Part shown: one piece after another, positions 46,480 through 59,649 of the stretch | Position numbering within the stretch: the stretch's first letter is position 1 | How the letters are laid out: every line of letters begins with the position of its first letter | DNA from: Sistotremastrum niveocremeum HHB9708 | Lineage: Eukaryota > Basidiomycota > Agaricomycetes > Sistotremastrales > Sistotremastraceae | Direction of reading: 5' to 3' | Length of the DNA stretch: 64,000 nt | NCBI GenBank assembly: GCA_001630475.1 | Contig: KV419425.1 | Location: forward strand, 243,365-307,364 | The notes under the pieces: model-generated | Databases searched by the model: none | Told to the model about the DNA's origin: nothing | The model's input: only the letters and a program-made list of their open reading frames with translations | Translations under genes and position numbers: made by a program

Positions 46480-47561
46480 CGCTCAAAGCATCTCTCCGTC
46501 GGCTGTATGCCTGTGGAGCCTACTGGAAAGAAAACTGTACAGAGTCGAGTGTGACAACAGCGCGAGAACAGCGCGAGAACAGCGCGAGAACAGATCGTGC
46601 CCAAATGTCCTTGACGTCTGTGAAACACATCTCTTCGTATGTGAGGCAGTGGGTGGGACCGTAGTGGTATAGCATGTCAGTGACGAGTAGATCAATTATC
46701 GCACGTTTGGTCCTATGTGAGCGGGGTACAGCAATAAAAGCACGAAGACATGCATCCTTCAACTTGGGAATCTGCAGACGAGAGAGAGCAGTCGATATCA
46801 CGTTTACGAGGCGGAGTTGAGGTCGGCGAGGCGATACTGGGACCGAGTCGGGGTGGGATGTTGATTCGAGTCTTCGTCGGTTACCGCGGCAGCAACTGTG
46901 TGCAGCAATTCAGTAGGTTTAGCAGCCAGTGAGAGCCCATGCATTGGCAGGTGACCAGGAAACGCCGTGACAGCAGCCAAGGACTACAAGCAGAGAAGAG
47001 GCACAATTTTACGCAGAACGCGTAATCGAAAGAGGTCAAGGAGAGTCTCTAGGCATCCGTCCGACCAGATTTGCCAGTGGCCCAGTGCGCCTCGCTGCCG
47101 CAGTCGCATGACCAACTAACAATGTGAAACAACAGGGTATCGAGGAGTTGAGGACGAGTGTACTGGGACACAGGAATGCCATGCAAATGGGCAACGGAAC
47201 ATATATCATCGAGTGAACGACGCCAAAAACGGCGGAAAAAAACATATGAATGAGCACTCGAAACTTGCGCTTCATTTGAGTGAGGCATCGAGTGGAGGCC
47301 GTCTTGAGTGAACGCACGCAACCACGAACGGGAAAGAGCTATGCAGTCAAGGAGAACCAAGTTGAGGAGAACTCTGTAAACGCTCACAATTTTTCTGAGG
47401 GCAAGCGCGGAACAACGCCGGATGTTTCGGAACACGAGTTCCTTAAAGAGACGCGTGCGGACCATAAGGGTGAGAGAGTAGTACAGAATAACTCCAACGG
47501 CATCACATTGGTCCGGAGGGCATGCCCGATAAGTAAAAAATGGGCGCCTGTACACGATCAT
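46480..47561 (-). pseudogene. Possible decayed gene with two SAP-like helical segments
   Basis: Two minus-strand frames (about 47561-47049 and 46801-46520) contain similar amphipathic segments: SLDDICSVAHLHGIPVSQYT followed by RPQLLDTLLFHIVSW, and LKDACLRAFIAVPRSHRTKR followed by AIIDLLVTDMLYHYG. The pattern (L..IC..H.I......R..L...L..H) resembles the SAP-like repeats found in some agaricomycete proteins, including mobile-element passengers. No start, catalytic domain or convincing splice structure is seen. A tandem 11 bp repeat interrupts the 3' part. Best read as a remnant; low confidence. Confidence 0.22.
46561..46593. repeat. Short tandem repeat, 11 bp unit
   Basis: Three perfect head-to-tail copies of CGCGAGAACAG, in the 3' part of the decayed frame. 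Confidence 0.8.
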
Positions 47562-49441
47562 CAGTCGACAAAACCCCCTCTACTTGCTTCGCTAAGCAGA
47601 GGAGGGGATACACGCTCTGTACTTATAGATAAATCACTGATTGCGAGACCACATGACACTGAAACAAAGAACGTTCGAAAGGAAATAAATGATCAGAAAT
47701 AATCAGAGATATCGGCGAAATAAACAAAAGGTGCCTGGTGCGAAATGAGGGTGGAAAAGAAACTCCGAACTTGACGCGTGCGCATAAACCAATCTCTACA
47801 ATATCATAATCACAACCCATCTCCGTCTCCACGAGCATTTTCTACTCGTGCTTTACTGTTGTTTTACTCCCGTCACGGGCTTCATTAATACCATGAAACT
47901 GGAACGGACGCGGGTCAACCCTGTCGACCACAAGTTCAACAGTCAGGGAAATTGACTTTCCGAGAATCACGGAAGTGGAGTCACTCGCCAATCGCAAAGT
48001 AATCGCAATCGCCACTCAATACCAGACTTCCCAGACTTCCTGCACTTCGCAAAGATATGACAGATGGCCTCAGGAGCCGTCGGGAGAATCACGGTCAAAT
48101 GCACGGATTTTGTCTTGCTCCTCCCCTTCTCGTTCCATCTTCTTTTGCATCCCTTCCTTCCTCTGTCTCTGCGTCTTTCTCGAAGTTCGTCGTCAAGTTG
48201 ACTCTGTATTTCGATGGCCGTAGCCTCCGTTCCTTACGAATATATCTACATTCGTAGATCTTGACGCGACGCGACGATCGATCGACATGTCACTCTCAGC
48301 CTGAGCGTCAATGACGCATTGACAGCCAGCGCTTCCCTTCACCACAGCTTCCGTAACCTCCACCGCCGTGCACGATTGTGGATTATCTTTATCTTTATCA
48401 GTTGTCGTACACGCATGCGTGCTTTGTGCTACAGCTCGCTAGGATACGATCGACGTCAGGAATAATAAGGTTAATAACGTTACCAGCGTTGTTACTAGCT
48501 CATATATGGATTAATTTGAGCGATTTATCCACGCATTGACATCCTCAATTTCCTCAACTTGAAGTGCCAGTGTGGTATCACGATTGTCATTTTTAATCTC
48601 TTCGTGTCATTGAGCTGGCCATTGTTGATCGCGAGTATTAGTGTAGCAACACGGAGAAAGTATCGAGAGAGCGCAATCTAGGATCACCCCGATGCAGATT
48701 ACCTTCCACCATCACCATCACCATCCCTTCCACGCTGCCGCCACATCTGATCCATCTGACCCTGATCCATCTCCCCGTCAAACGCGTGCTCCAGAAGTCA
48801 TCAACTGCGACTTCACCGCCCACCCCGATCTTCGTGCGAACAACACCTCTAGTCGTTTATAGTCTCATCCGGCCTGTCAAGGTGTCAGCACCAGCACCAG
48901 TACTAGTACCAGAACTAGTGGCAGTGCCTGTCACTCCGAATCTGGCATGAATAAATCGGAAGATCTCACAAGAATTTGCGGATCCAAATCTGATCCCGCG
49001 GCCGAAGATTCCGATCAGGTATCCAGGAACTCGGCTCCCCGGCTCTCCATTATCCTCTTTGCTGTCCAAGTCCTCACCTTCGTACACTTGAAGTTCGTTT
49101 CCTCAAGTGTGAATAATATTGATGGGAAGTAGGAATGTCCATTGTATTCAATTCGTGTCGTTGTGTAGCTAATTACTATGCGTTCTATCTAATCAAAACT
49201 AGTCAAAAAAATGTAAATGAAAATGCAAATGCTCGTGAAGTGGTCTTCAAATGGTACCATGGTGGAAAGTAAAAAGCGAAGAATGTAAGAATGAAGTGAT
49301 CAAGCCGATCAAGAAATTATCGAAATAAAGAATGCAAGCTCAACGAGCCTTTTTAGCCAGTCTACCACCGACTTTGATTTTCCTGCGACGATGCAACGTC
49401 GCGAAGAATAGGGAAGGAGGAGAGGGAGGAGGCAATGGGGA
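47562..49441. other. Gene-poor stretch upstream of MFS 2's 3' end
   Basis: No supportable gene. A hairpin-capable segment lies near 47575-47610 (CCCCTCTACTTG...AAGCAGAGGAGGGG). Otherwise only short frames. Confidence 0.4.
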
Positions 49442-51570
49442 TCAAGGTGATCCATCCGTATGTCTCACACTACTCCAACCCCTCAACGGACCTCCATACC
49501 GTATCACAATCCAAATCAACCCAAATCCAATCCACGACAACGCAGCTGCTATACCGTTGGTCCATACGACTCCAAATGTCTCGATAGCAGGTAATATCCC
49601 CAGTATAGTAATGGACGTAATGAAACTTCTCAAGGCACTATATCACCAACATCAGCACCTGACTTTGACAATGACTCAAAGACGAATGAGAAGTGGGACG
49701 AGGCAATGGGGAAGGGAAGGTAAGGAAGGAGGGGAGGGGATGAGAGGAAAGACTTACTAATTAGCAGCAATAACCTCCGCACTCCTCTCCCTCATAATAT
49801 CCACACAATACGTAGCTCCAGGCCCAGCAACAAGTAACATCCCCACACCATGTACACCCAACAACACCACAGCCACCACCACACCCCACATCACATCGTC
49901 AATGTATTGGATTGATAGGCCGAGGAGGAGAGTTGTTAGAGGGACTATTAGGAGTGCGGAGGGGAGTGTGGAATGGAGTCTGTCTTCGGGGATCCAGGAT
50001 CCGAGGCCTGGGGGACGGGTGCGCCGGAGGCGGGAGAGGGTGCGGTCGGAGAGGATGCCTGAGAGGGGGGCGCCGACTTTTTGTTGTTAAACAAAATATA
50101 TTCGTTAGTGTGATGGGTAGGGAGAGGGAGGGGGGACGTACTCATATTCCCGAGACCGTCAGGGAGGAACAAAGCCCCAATAAGCGCTTTATTCGTAATT
50201 CCATATCGTTGACCCTACACACGCACACGCAGATCAGCATCACATCGAAGACCGAAAGAGCCTTCCCTGCGGGAAGGGAGGGGGACGTACGATCGTATAT
50301 GCTATTGGGAGCATAATTACGAAATCTGTGATCATCATCGTGGACATCGCAAGCGTCTTCAATACGAAATCAGTAAGAGACCAATGGGATGCGCATAGAA
50401 AGACGTACGATGAGCAATAAAACAGGACTTTTCATCAATCCCAGCGCTTTAAAAGGATTCAACAACACGACACTCCCCCTCTTCTCATCCACCTCCCCCA
50501 TCCCTTCTCCCGCTCCCATCCCCGACGCGCTCAATCGAGCACGATCAATGCCTCGTTTACCCGGATGAGTAGTTTCGGGCAAGAATGTGATGACGCAGAA
50601 GAGGTCGATGAGGCCTACGATTCCGAGGGAGATTTGCATGATGCGCCATGAGATGTGATGTGCTACTAGTCCGCCTATGAACGGTGCTATTGCTGGTCCG
50701 AGGAGTGCGAGCTAAACCCCAATCAGCTTTTGCCTCAACGAAGATCACAAAGAAGGCGAAGGGAAAGTGTGAAGAAACAGAGGAAGGGGGGTAGGGGTGG
50801 ACGAAAAGGATGGGGAAGGGGAAAGAATAGAAGGAAAGGAACGCACGCAGTAATAAACGCCCATAGCCCTCCCCCTCTCCTCAAGCCTATATATATCCGA
50901 AATTGTACCCGCTCCAACTGATTGAAAAGCACATGAACCGAATGCTTGGAGAGCGCGGAAGAGGAGGAGGGTAGGGACGGAGTGGGAGAAGGAGACGCCG
51001 AAGGAGGCGAGGATGTATATTGGGAGGGAGACTATGTATATTGGCTGACGGCCGTCTGGAACGAGCGTTAGCGAGCTGTGGGTGTACGGCGAAGACGAGA
51101 GAAAATGCGGGAGGGGGACGTACAGTATCCTGAGTAGCGGGCCCAGAAGAGGGATCCGAATGCTGCGGTGCAGATGAACAGTCCGACTGAGAAACTACAC
51201 TTTGTGAGTGACGCGAAGATGAGAAGGGAAGGAGGACGTACTTGATGATACTACCCGTCGTCTGTAAATCCTCTGCTATCTGAGGGATAACAGGAGTAAA
51301 CGAGCAGCTCGTAAATACTACACTTCAATCAGCACCCCATCAAAATGTACACATGAAGGACGTACAAGTGAGGAGAACAGAACACGAGATGATAGTCAAT
51401 ATAGTCCTTTTCTCCCCGCGCGAGAATCGGTCATAGACACTGTCATCTCCATCTTCGTACGATTTTACATCGACGACGGGAGGACTTGGAGCGCGAGGAG
51501 GGAGGTAGGATGTATGGTTGACGAGGAGAGGAGTCGTCTCTGAGATGGGTACATCGGGAGCAGGAGCCAT
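49442..51570 (-). CDS. MFS transporter 2 (DHA1-like)
   Basis: Paralogue of the 40.4 kb transporter, with the same start style (MAPAPDVPISETTPLL, acidic dileucine ETTPLL) and a slightly longer N-terminal tail (YLPPRAPSPPVVDVKSYEDG). Also seen are SVYDRFSRGEKRTILTIISC before the first span, MQISLGIVGLIDLFCVITFL with PETTHPGKRGID, and a central loop enlarged by Gly/Met/Glu residues (GMGAGEGMGEVDEKRG). The last exon holds AIETFGVVWTNGIAAALSWI and ends IRYGGPLRGWSS...HTDGSP. Several introns between 49.7 and 51.3 kb are purine-rich on the plus strand, unlike those of its relatives. A DHA1-type exporter role is inferred. It appears intact, but exon edges in the middle were not all resolved. Confidence 0.78.
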
Positions 51571-54327
51571 TCGTTAGACACTCGTAGTTGAGTCGAGTCG
51601 TAAGTAGTCGTAGTCGTCAACGCCGGAGTCAACGTCCGCCTCGTCAAATAGACTGGGCTAAGAGAAATAGAGAAAAAGGAAAAAGAGAAGGGGGATATGA
51701 AACGCTTTGCTTTCCAGAATTTTCGGACATGGCGAATTTAACCAACCCATTACATTATCCGAGTTCCGAGTTCCGAATTTCGACGGGATCAAGGCTTCCG
51801 AATCCGAGAAGCAAGGAAGAAAGGGTCGGAGAATTCGGAGGGGCGGCGTGCAAGCGAGTAATCAAATATGGAATGTGCGTAGAAATTGGATGGGATGGGA
51901 ATGGAAGGGTGCAAAGGATGAGAGATGAACCGGATGAGGGGATGTGGATGCCTTGTCAGGGTCGGAACCGAGAATTTGCGAATCGCGATTGGGATTGCAA
52001 CTCTTGCGTTCGATGGATGGTCTGTTGGTTTTCTTTTGCCGCTTTTGTTGTCGCTTGGACCGCTTATGCGCTTATGTATGCTGTTCGCTTGAGTAAGTTC
52101 GGTAGAGCAGTCAAGTCAGTATTGTAAATGCTAATACTCACTTTATAAGTCATTTCTAAGGGTTAGATGTCCATTTGGTAAGTTCCTCTCTATTTCGATG
52201 GTGCTGATCTAACGCGTAGATTCAGAATCGGATTTGGGAGGAAGATGAAACTTACTCGCCATCGCCGTCGTAGCGCTCGCTCGTTCAAACGATGGCCACA
52301 TCCTCAAACTCCCCGACCCCGAACGTTCACTTCCTACTCAAACTTCATACCATGTTCCGCCCTCAAACACCAAATTCCCAGGCTGTGCGCAGCGATTCGC
52401 CACGGCGCGCCCTTGGTCCTGGTCCTGGCCCGTCGACGTCCGTCATCCGTCCGGGAATTGTGACAGCTAAGGCGTCAATCAGGATCCACACCACACCCGC
52501 ATCCTCTTCCACAACGGGCTTTGACAGCAGACTGAAATGTCGCGATCCGCCCGCCTCCTGTGTCTTATCCATATGGCATGTGCCTGTGACGAGAGCTGTC
52601 AGAGTGGAAGAGTGGACCGCCTCCCGCGCCGCGACGTGGTGGCGATGACCCCTCATCCGGCGAAAGCGAGCTTGGGCCTGAATAGCATGAATCACGAGGT
52701 ACCCGTTATCCTCCTCTATCGGTCTTTCTGATTGAACATAGGTCTAGGAATACTGAGCTCTTGTTTTGAATGAGGGATATTGGATCCATGGACGGACACA
52801 GGTCATCCCGATGTGGGTACCTTCATGCCCGTCCTGTGAAGCTTTGCCGTACGATCGATATCGGACGATAATGCCGACCGTATCCAACGAGCGAGGGAAT
52901 ACCAGGCCTGTCAATCGTAGGCTTCATCTCCTTCCTTCTCTTCCCATTCGCATGCCGATATTCCCCACCGATCACTACGAATTAATATTCTGACAAGCAC
53001 AAGTCCAATGTTCACAGATCTGTCAAATCTGTCAAATCTCGCAACTGCTTGTCTACACGTCTACGCGAAAGAACACCAAGCATATGGAGAATTCATATCG
53101 CTTTCTCGCGAACAGAAAGAAGAGAAACGAAAAGGAAGAGGCAGAAGGGAAAAAGTCAAATTATCCGACCCGAGTTTGACAGCTCTGCCGACAAGATGAA
53201 TTAGACGCTCCTCGCCTTCATCCTCTCACTCCTCAGGTTTCCTTCATTACCCCGCGTTGCAACACTAGGATTCGTCTTCGTCTTCCAGTCGCTCAATGGT
53301 ATGACCACTACAACGGTGATCCTCATGCTCATGTTCCTCTTCTTGTTCGTGTTCGTGTTGATGCTGCATTGGTGCTAATAGTACTATATCCGCTCCTACG
53401 CTCTTAGATCCTGCGAATACGTCTTTTGCGTCTTTTGCGTCTTATGCCCGCTAGTCTGAGCGCTTTTGTTTCCGTTCACACGACGCGACAATGACAACGA
53501 TAATGAAAGGAGCAATATATCTCGAATTGGAGACTCTGTTCTCTATTCTGTTCTCTGTTCTCTGTTCTGTTCTCTGTTCTCTGTTCTGTTCTCTGTTCTC
53601 TGTTCTGTTCTCTGTTCTGTTGATCTTCGTCATTCATCTAGAACTTTCCTCTTCTTTCCCTTCGTCGGAACACATCGGCATCCACCTTTTGCATTGCCAG
53701 CGTGCTCTATTGGTACTGATCAACGTCGATTAACCCTCAGGCGGAATCTGGTCCGAGTTCATTGTTTTGTCAGTGCTCTTTCGGGTGATCTTCCCCTGCG
53801 TGCGTACTGTCCACGACTTCATTATATTCACCCTCTGATTTCGATCCTCTCTTGGAGACTGGCATTGACGAACGATGATCAGTGGACCTTCATTCTCCAT
53901 TATTTGGCTCAGCACCCACACGATGCTGAGGAAACAGCTATCATAGCGTGAATTTCACTGGCACCCTCACGAAATGGGATCACCGCCGCCAAATTTATTA
54001 CCGCCGATAATACTATGATGTATAATGGACAGGAAAAATATCTAAGCATGCCCGAGGGCGACATTGGCAGATTGACTATGGTACCACATAGAGTTGAGAT
54101 GTTTTAGTGAGAGAACTAACTCTCGGTGTTCGGTGTTTGATACCTAGGGCCCTCGGGCTCGTTTAAATTTATTAGTAATATATTAATGGCGACTTTTTCG
54201 TATTTGATGGAAGCGCAGTGATATTTTCTATTTATATGTGCCATTAGATCGTCCACTTGACACTTCCGAATGTCTCAAAGGTCCATAGTTCGGTCAGACC
54301 GCCCCCCGAACTCAAATACAGGTCATT
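51571..54327. other. Intergenic tract upstream of MFS 2
   Basis: No supportable gene. A frame at 51588-52127 (plus) and others near 52.3-52.7 kb lack domains and have skewed composition. The tract includes the 53.5 kb minisatellite. Confidence 0.4.
53534..53621. repeat. Minisatellite, ~19 bp CT/GT-rich unit
   Basis: About four and a half copies of TCTCTGTTCTCTGTTCTGT with slight length variation. Translated frames across it (Leu/Phe/Ser/Val repeats) are artefacts. Confidence 0.85.
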
Positions 54328-54334
54328 GTTCCAT

Positions 54335-54770
54335 CCCAGTCAAAATGGGACATGGTCGGCAATGGCGCGAGTGGGTCGGATCTGTTCAGAATTCCGACAT
54401 ATGGCCCACTATGGCAGGATCTGGTAAATTCCCTCTGAAGAACAGAAGTCGTTTCTTCTCTTTCTGTTGCCCGTGTATTTTCTGCTTTTCCCAATAAAAT
54501 CATGAATTTCGACTTTATTTACTTTCCCCTGCAATGTCATGGTTTAACATGCAATGGTTTCGCGCGACTCATCGATTGAGATTGAGCTCAAATCCAGCTT
54601 CTTTGAGAGGGAAACTATTATTTCGTAGATTTATCTGAAAAATACAGAAACCCGCAGATTCCGGCGAATCCCTGAAAATTCCCGGGTCCCAGCCGGTCAC
54701 TTAGGGTAATAAAATTTTACCAGATCCCGCCGGATTCACCACTTGCCCACCATGTCCCATTTTGACTGGG
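54335..54770. mobile_element. MITE-like element with TIRs and 7 bp target duplication
   Basis: A 436 bp stretch bounded by perfect 22 bp inverted ends (54335-54356 and 54749-54770, each starting CCCAGTCAAAATGGGACATG inward). The arms extend imperfectly to about 60-90 bp, including a matched GGATCTGGTAAA / TTTACCAGATCC pair near 54415-54430 and 54715-54727. It is immediately flanked by the direct repeat GTTCCAT (54328-54334 and 54771-54777). There is no coding capacity. This is the structure of a non-autonomous DNA transposon. A 7 bp duplication does not fix the superfamily. Confidence 0.8.
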
Positions 54771-54777
54771 GTTCCAT

Positions 54778-57600
54778 AGCGCTATCATTTCGGGCATGTA
54801 CTATAGCCATGCGAACGACAACATTCTTCCAGGTTAGACGTCTTAGCCCTCTACCTTCACCCTCACATATCTCGACCCTCATCGAGGCCTCATCAAAGCA
54901 TGCCTCAAGGCTCAAATCTTTTCGCCATTCGTGTTACGGCGCCGAATTGAATGAATTGATCTATCGTCCTCGACTCGGCCAGGTATTTTTTCAATCATGA
55001 CGATTACGGTCTTCCCAGAATAACTATTGATATGGCCTCAACTACGTAAAACTCATTCCTCTCGAGTTCCTACCCAGGACCCCCTAAACATCCGAATTCG
55101 AAACGCCAGGGAACCCTGAAAAAGTGCTAGGTTGGATTATTCGTTATGCGAGAGTGAGACGATGAGAGTGCCCGCATTCATTTGCTTGACTCCTGCCAGT
55201 GAGTTCCTCGTTGAAAGACGGAGGTCGCTCTTGTGATGTGATTAGGATGATGTCATCGGGAAGGCGTTGTCTTTGTGGCGCGGGAGTCTAGGTACGCGCT
55301 TCGCACGGCTCCAATTTCCCGGATGTGGGCTCTCCTAACGCTTTTGCTCCCGAGCGGATACAAGTCTCGAGTCTTGAATTCTCGATGCCATCGCCGCGCG
55401 ATCAGGACTACACTTTTGACGCCTTCGTAGTTCCACTTGAGACAAACTGAGCTGAGCTGAGCTGAGATAGCTAAATAGTCCCAGCTGAGCGTTAGTCTCA
55501 GACTCTCAGCTACTGTAATGTTTACAACATATACATAGAAACTAGGCTTCATCTCAATTACGTCTTCACCAATTTCGAAATTTCGGCCGAAGCTCGAGAG
55601 CTTTGAATCCTCAAAAAGACCTCAAAGCCCATCTTTAGTCACGAGGATCACTAGTACTGGCACGCCTTCCGATAGTTGAAACGACATTCAATTTTTCCTG
55701 TATTGCAAGCTTAAGGATCGGCGGAGCGAATTATCACGGCGTTGTTCCCAGGCTTTCGTCTTCCCTCCAAGTCCAGTACTTTCCTCGAGTGCCCTGAGTC
55801 CCTGGATCCGAGCCCGAAGATGTCTTCGGGCCTCGAGGCACAATTCTAGCCTAAAAGATTCAAGACGGCTTCACCTCTTTCCAGTGCATCGAATAACAGA
55901 CGAGGATAGTTGGAGACAAAGCTTCAGTCTCCGTTAAGTATCGTAATAATCGTATAGAACTGTTGTTTCACCCTACGGCTGGGGTTACTGTAACTCTTTT
56001 GAACGAGTTCCATTTGGTTAGACTGAGATTTGACAAATATAGGAATATAGGAGGTGGATGCCGATCCTCGTACACATGCGTGTGAACGCTATCAGAACGA
56101 TACAAAGAGGACGGACTGGGTTCTCGTGATGCATCAGCGCAAGACATCTGGTGAAGCTTACTGTAAGTCGTCGAACAACTTCAAGGAATTGGCATATAGT
56201 TCATACCACACGGGTCATTATCCGATTTCAGCAAGGCTTTAGCTCTCGCAAAACTTGCCGAAGCGCATGGATACAAAGACACATCAAGAATGCCACTCAA
56301 CGATCGAGCCATATTAATACTGTTGGAATTGACTTCGCGTGCTTTTGCTCCCGCCGATCATCGTGCGAAAATACCCGTCGGCATTTCCTCGGGGCGGAAG
56401 CAAACTTGAACTTCAACTTGGTTCCAGTACGGGTCTTTGTTTCAAGGATCATTCTCAGCGGCACAGAGAGATATAGATGGGAAAGGAGATGGAAGATGTC
56501 ATGACGTGCTTGGAATTGACAGATAGATGACAGATAGGGGTCAAATTCTGGCGCTTTTTTGGCCGGCCAGGAGGCCTTGTCGAAGGCACAGTGAAGTCTT
56601 TCCTTGCGGAGTAAGCACAAGACTGAGCGATTTTCGATGCTTCCACTAGAAAGAGAATATCCGTCATTATTCTGAGGAGCAGTGGGAGCTAGTACGTAGA
56701 ACGACTTGGTAGTTAGCGCATATATAAGAAGCTCAGCCAACTAATCATTGTTAACAAGGCAAGAACCTGGATATTACGAGGAACTTAAATTCTTGTTGAT
56801 GATTCTCCACGCTTCACAGAGCCTGTGAAGTCGATGGACTCTCAACGGAAGACGCTCGATAAAGCGCACATTCTTCGCCGTAGAGAACCGTGATACGAAT
56901 CAGCCTATCACAGGTTCCTCAGTTCCAGTGTTCCGACGTAGATATTACCAAGTGGAGGAACGAAAAGACCCCGTGGAAGAATATTATCCAATGGAGGTCT
57001 GGTGAGATTTGTCCGGGGGACGCGCAAGGTTTCGATCGATCAGTGGAAGGCCTTGCCTGGCTTGCCAGTCAACCTCAGATACTGGGAGATTACGATGTTG
57101 GCAACTGCCCTTGCCAGTTGCTTGTGTGTCAACTCGACGCTCCGTGTGGGGATATATAATATCCCTCACTAAGCGTACACTTGTGACCAACCCAGAATCG
57201 AGTTAGAAGAACGAGATTGACTGACATGTGCGCCTGCTCATGCTATGGGGATCCTATTGTGGAAAGCACACGCTATTAATGTGGAGTTTCGATAACCACT
57301 GGATTTATTTTGTTAGATGTTTCAGACAACGATTTTATTGCCAGGGATGGATACATCATGGTGACTGTCAGATGGAGACAATGTGTTCGGGCGGACGATA
57401 CATTGAGACGTGAATACAGAACTAAGCAAATTGAATGATACTGTAACACGTGGAACGATTCGGGTTTACAGTAGATAGAGCGTGATGAGATTGGCTCGAA
57501 TAATTTGGATTGTCGTTCCACCGCGAGAAGAATGAGATTGAATAATATGGATGCTAAGTGAGTAAGTGAATCGTGATAGGAATCGAAAGCTGCCAAAAAA
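54778..57600. other. Gene-poor tract right of the MITE
   Basis: Only short frames with no domain. A small TGAGC repeat (four units) lies near 55448-55467. Nothing else is recognised. Confidence 0.4.
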
Positions 57601-59179
57601 TCAATCCACGGTCTCCTCGAGAGGCTCAGGAGCAGCGTCGGCAGGCTTCGCAGCTTTCTTCTTCGATTTCTTCTTCTTCTTTTTTTCGGATTCGGGGGGC
57701 ACGCGCGCCCGACTGAGAGCTATGAGCTGCTCGCCGAGCTGCTTCAAAGCATACGAGGCATACAAAGGCGACTTGTTGACTTTATCAAAGAGCTTGAGCT
57801 GACGAAGAAAACTGACGCTCTGTCCAACATCGCCCAATGCATCGTAACATTTCGAGATGAGCTCAAGGTACTCTCGATATAATGGATGGGTTTCCAGGCC
57901 TTCCTCTTTGATAACGGCGATCAGGCGCAGGCATTCTTTGATGACGTAGTCGCCGGGTAAACTCCGATCTTGCATCCATTGCATGAATAGAGGAGCGAGG
58001 GAGTGAAGAGAGGCTCGACGTTTATCGGAGACGACGTGGTTTGTGCAGGATGGGCATGTGCAACGGAAACCGTAGGGTTTCAACTGGTCTTGGCGAAGAG
58101 AGCATTTGTCCATGACGCTGCAGTAGTGGATGGTGATTTCTTCGCCTGCACTGATAGGGCGCGCTGCCCGCAGTTCGAAGCAGAAGGTGGCTATATCGAA
58201 GGCGCGTCCAGCATTTGGCCCACAGCTGTCGACACGTGTCAAAATCATGGATCATAGAATTGATGAGCGGAATGGAGACTCACCTATGATTCACTCGAGA
58301 GATATCCTTACAGATACCAGAATGGATAGCGTGAGATGTTCGGAAGGGATCGACGAGTGTGTCGATTCCAAGTCCATTCGTCCTAAATCTTCCCAGAAGC
58401 GGACCACTGCCATCATGAGTGTGAGAGTTCGCAAGCTCCATATATGCTTTCTGATTCTCCGGCGGCATCCTCTTGAAGACCGTCTCCAACAACTTCTCCC
58501 ACTCCAGAAGTGACACCTTGCTCTTATCCTCATGTGTGAATCCCCTCCTCCAAACCAACTGCACGTTGACCGCTGGCGGGCCTAACAGCATAGGACGCTC
58601 AGCTATGATGAGTTCGCCGGCTGACAGAGCACGCAGGGCGTACATGCCGACCCCCTTTCCAGGTGACTCGCGGATTTCGTAGGCAGGCTTTTCGGGTCGG
58701 GGTATTGGTGAAGGGAAGTGGGGATATGAGAAAATGTGCTCTTTCAGAGAGTAGCGAAGGATGCATTCGGTGCCGAATTCGTCGTCGTTGCCCTCGGTCT
58801 CGGTGATAGCGCGTTTGGATGGAGGCGGCATTGTCATGTATCCTATTGGAACGTCGCCGTCTGCGTCTGGATCGAAAGACGCGTCGTCAAAGTCGTGAAA
58901 TTGGTTTGGTCTGACGATATAATTCACTGTGAATCACGCTGGTCAACAGATGCATGAGACTTGATAAAGTTGTGTCGTACCTCCTTCGGGATCCAGCCCA
59001 AACCGCTTCGCCCACTTATTAAACGTGGCATCGTCCAGACCTTATATCCGATGAGCCTCATTTGAGAATATATAACAGTCTAATCCTCACCCTGACTAGT
59101 GTCAAGACTGATACCGTCGTCGCCTGGACTGTCATGCAATAATTTCTGCGTGATTTGAGTCAAATCGATGGTGGTCATT
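57601..59179 (-). CDS. SET-domain protein (SMYD/Set5-like, no MYND seen)
   Basis: About 460 residues in four exons. It starts MTTIDLTQITQKLL. A short second exon (DDATFNKWAKRFGLDPEG) is followed by a long one. The SET domain begins at IRESPGKGVGMYALRALSAG and runs to an intron inside the cofactor motif NH|SCGPNAGRAFD. It continues with RAARPISAGEEITIHYC (the Tyr-bearing motif). A post-SET cysteine cluster, YGFRCTCPSC, follows directly. The remaining ~140 residues are helical (KECLRLIAVIKEEGL, LELISKCYDALGDVG), TPR-like as in SMYD proteins. The protein ends in a Lys-rich tail (EKKKKKKSKKKAAK). It is probably a protein lysine methyltransferase. No MYND finger is visible between the halves of SET, so it is closer to Set5/Set6-type fungal proteins. 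The target is unknown. Confidence 0.85.
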
Positions 59180-59649
59180 TTTGCCACCTCAAGGAAAAGG
59201 CTTGGACAGAAGGGTTCGGAAAGAAGTCGCTGGTGACGCGAGTCTCAACTCCGCTTATGTTCGTTACTGTAACGCGTTAACGCCGGCTTCGGGGAACTCG
59301 GACATCTCAGTATCTCAACGACGGAAACAAAATATAGGAAGTTGATGGAGAAGTTATGCAGTTTATTGTATGCAGAATAGATCAGAACCATCAGATACAT
59401 AGGAACGTCGTGAGCCGATCATACTCAATGCACTGGCCCTTTTACAATACAGTAGAGGTACATTTGTCCCCGTGTCTACCCCTCAATCGTCTATACCACC
59501 CCCTAGAATGGAAACCGGAAAATGTAAGGGAAAAAAAGTGTTCCACTATGTCTAAGAGGTCATCAAATGATCGTCAAAATCGTAAGAAATCGTCGTAGCT
59601 GTAGACGAATGTTTTTGTTCCGTGGAAGGAGGTGAGAGAAACAAGGTGA

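Noticed and set aside
46561-46593. CRISPR-like repeat
   Set aside because: The 11 bp units are directly adjacent with no spacers, and the genome is fungal.
47575-47610. Hairpin CCCCTCTACTTG...AAGCAGAGGAGGGG as an RNA gene or terminator
   Set aside because: No promoter, conserved structure or adjacent gene; a chance inverted repeat is as likely.
53466-53951. 161-codon frame rich in Cys/Leu/Phe repeats
   Set aside because: It is generated by the 19 bp minisatellite; no protein-like sequence outside it.
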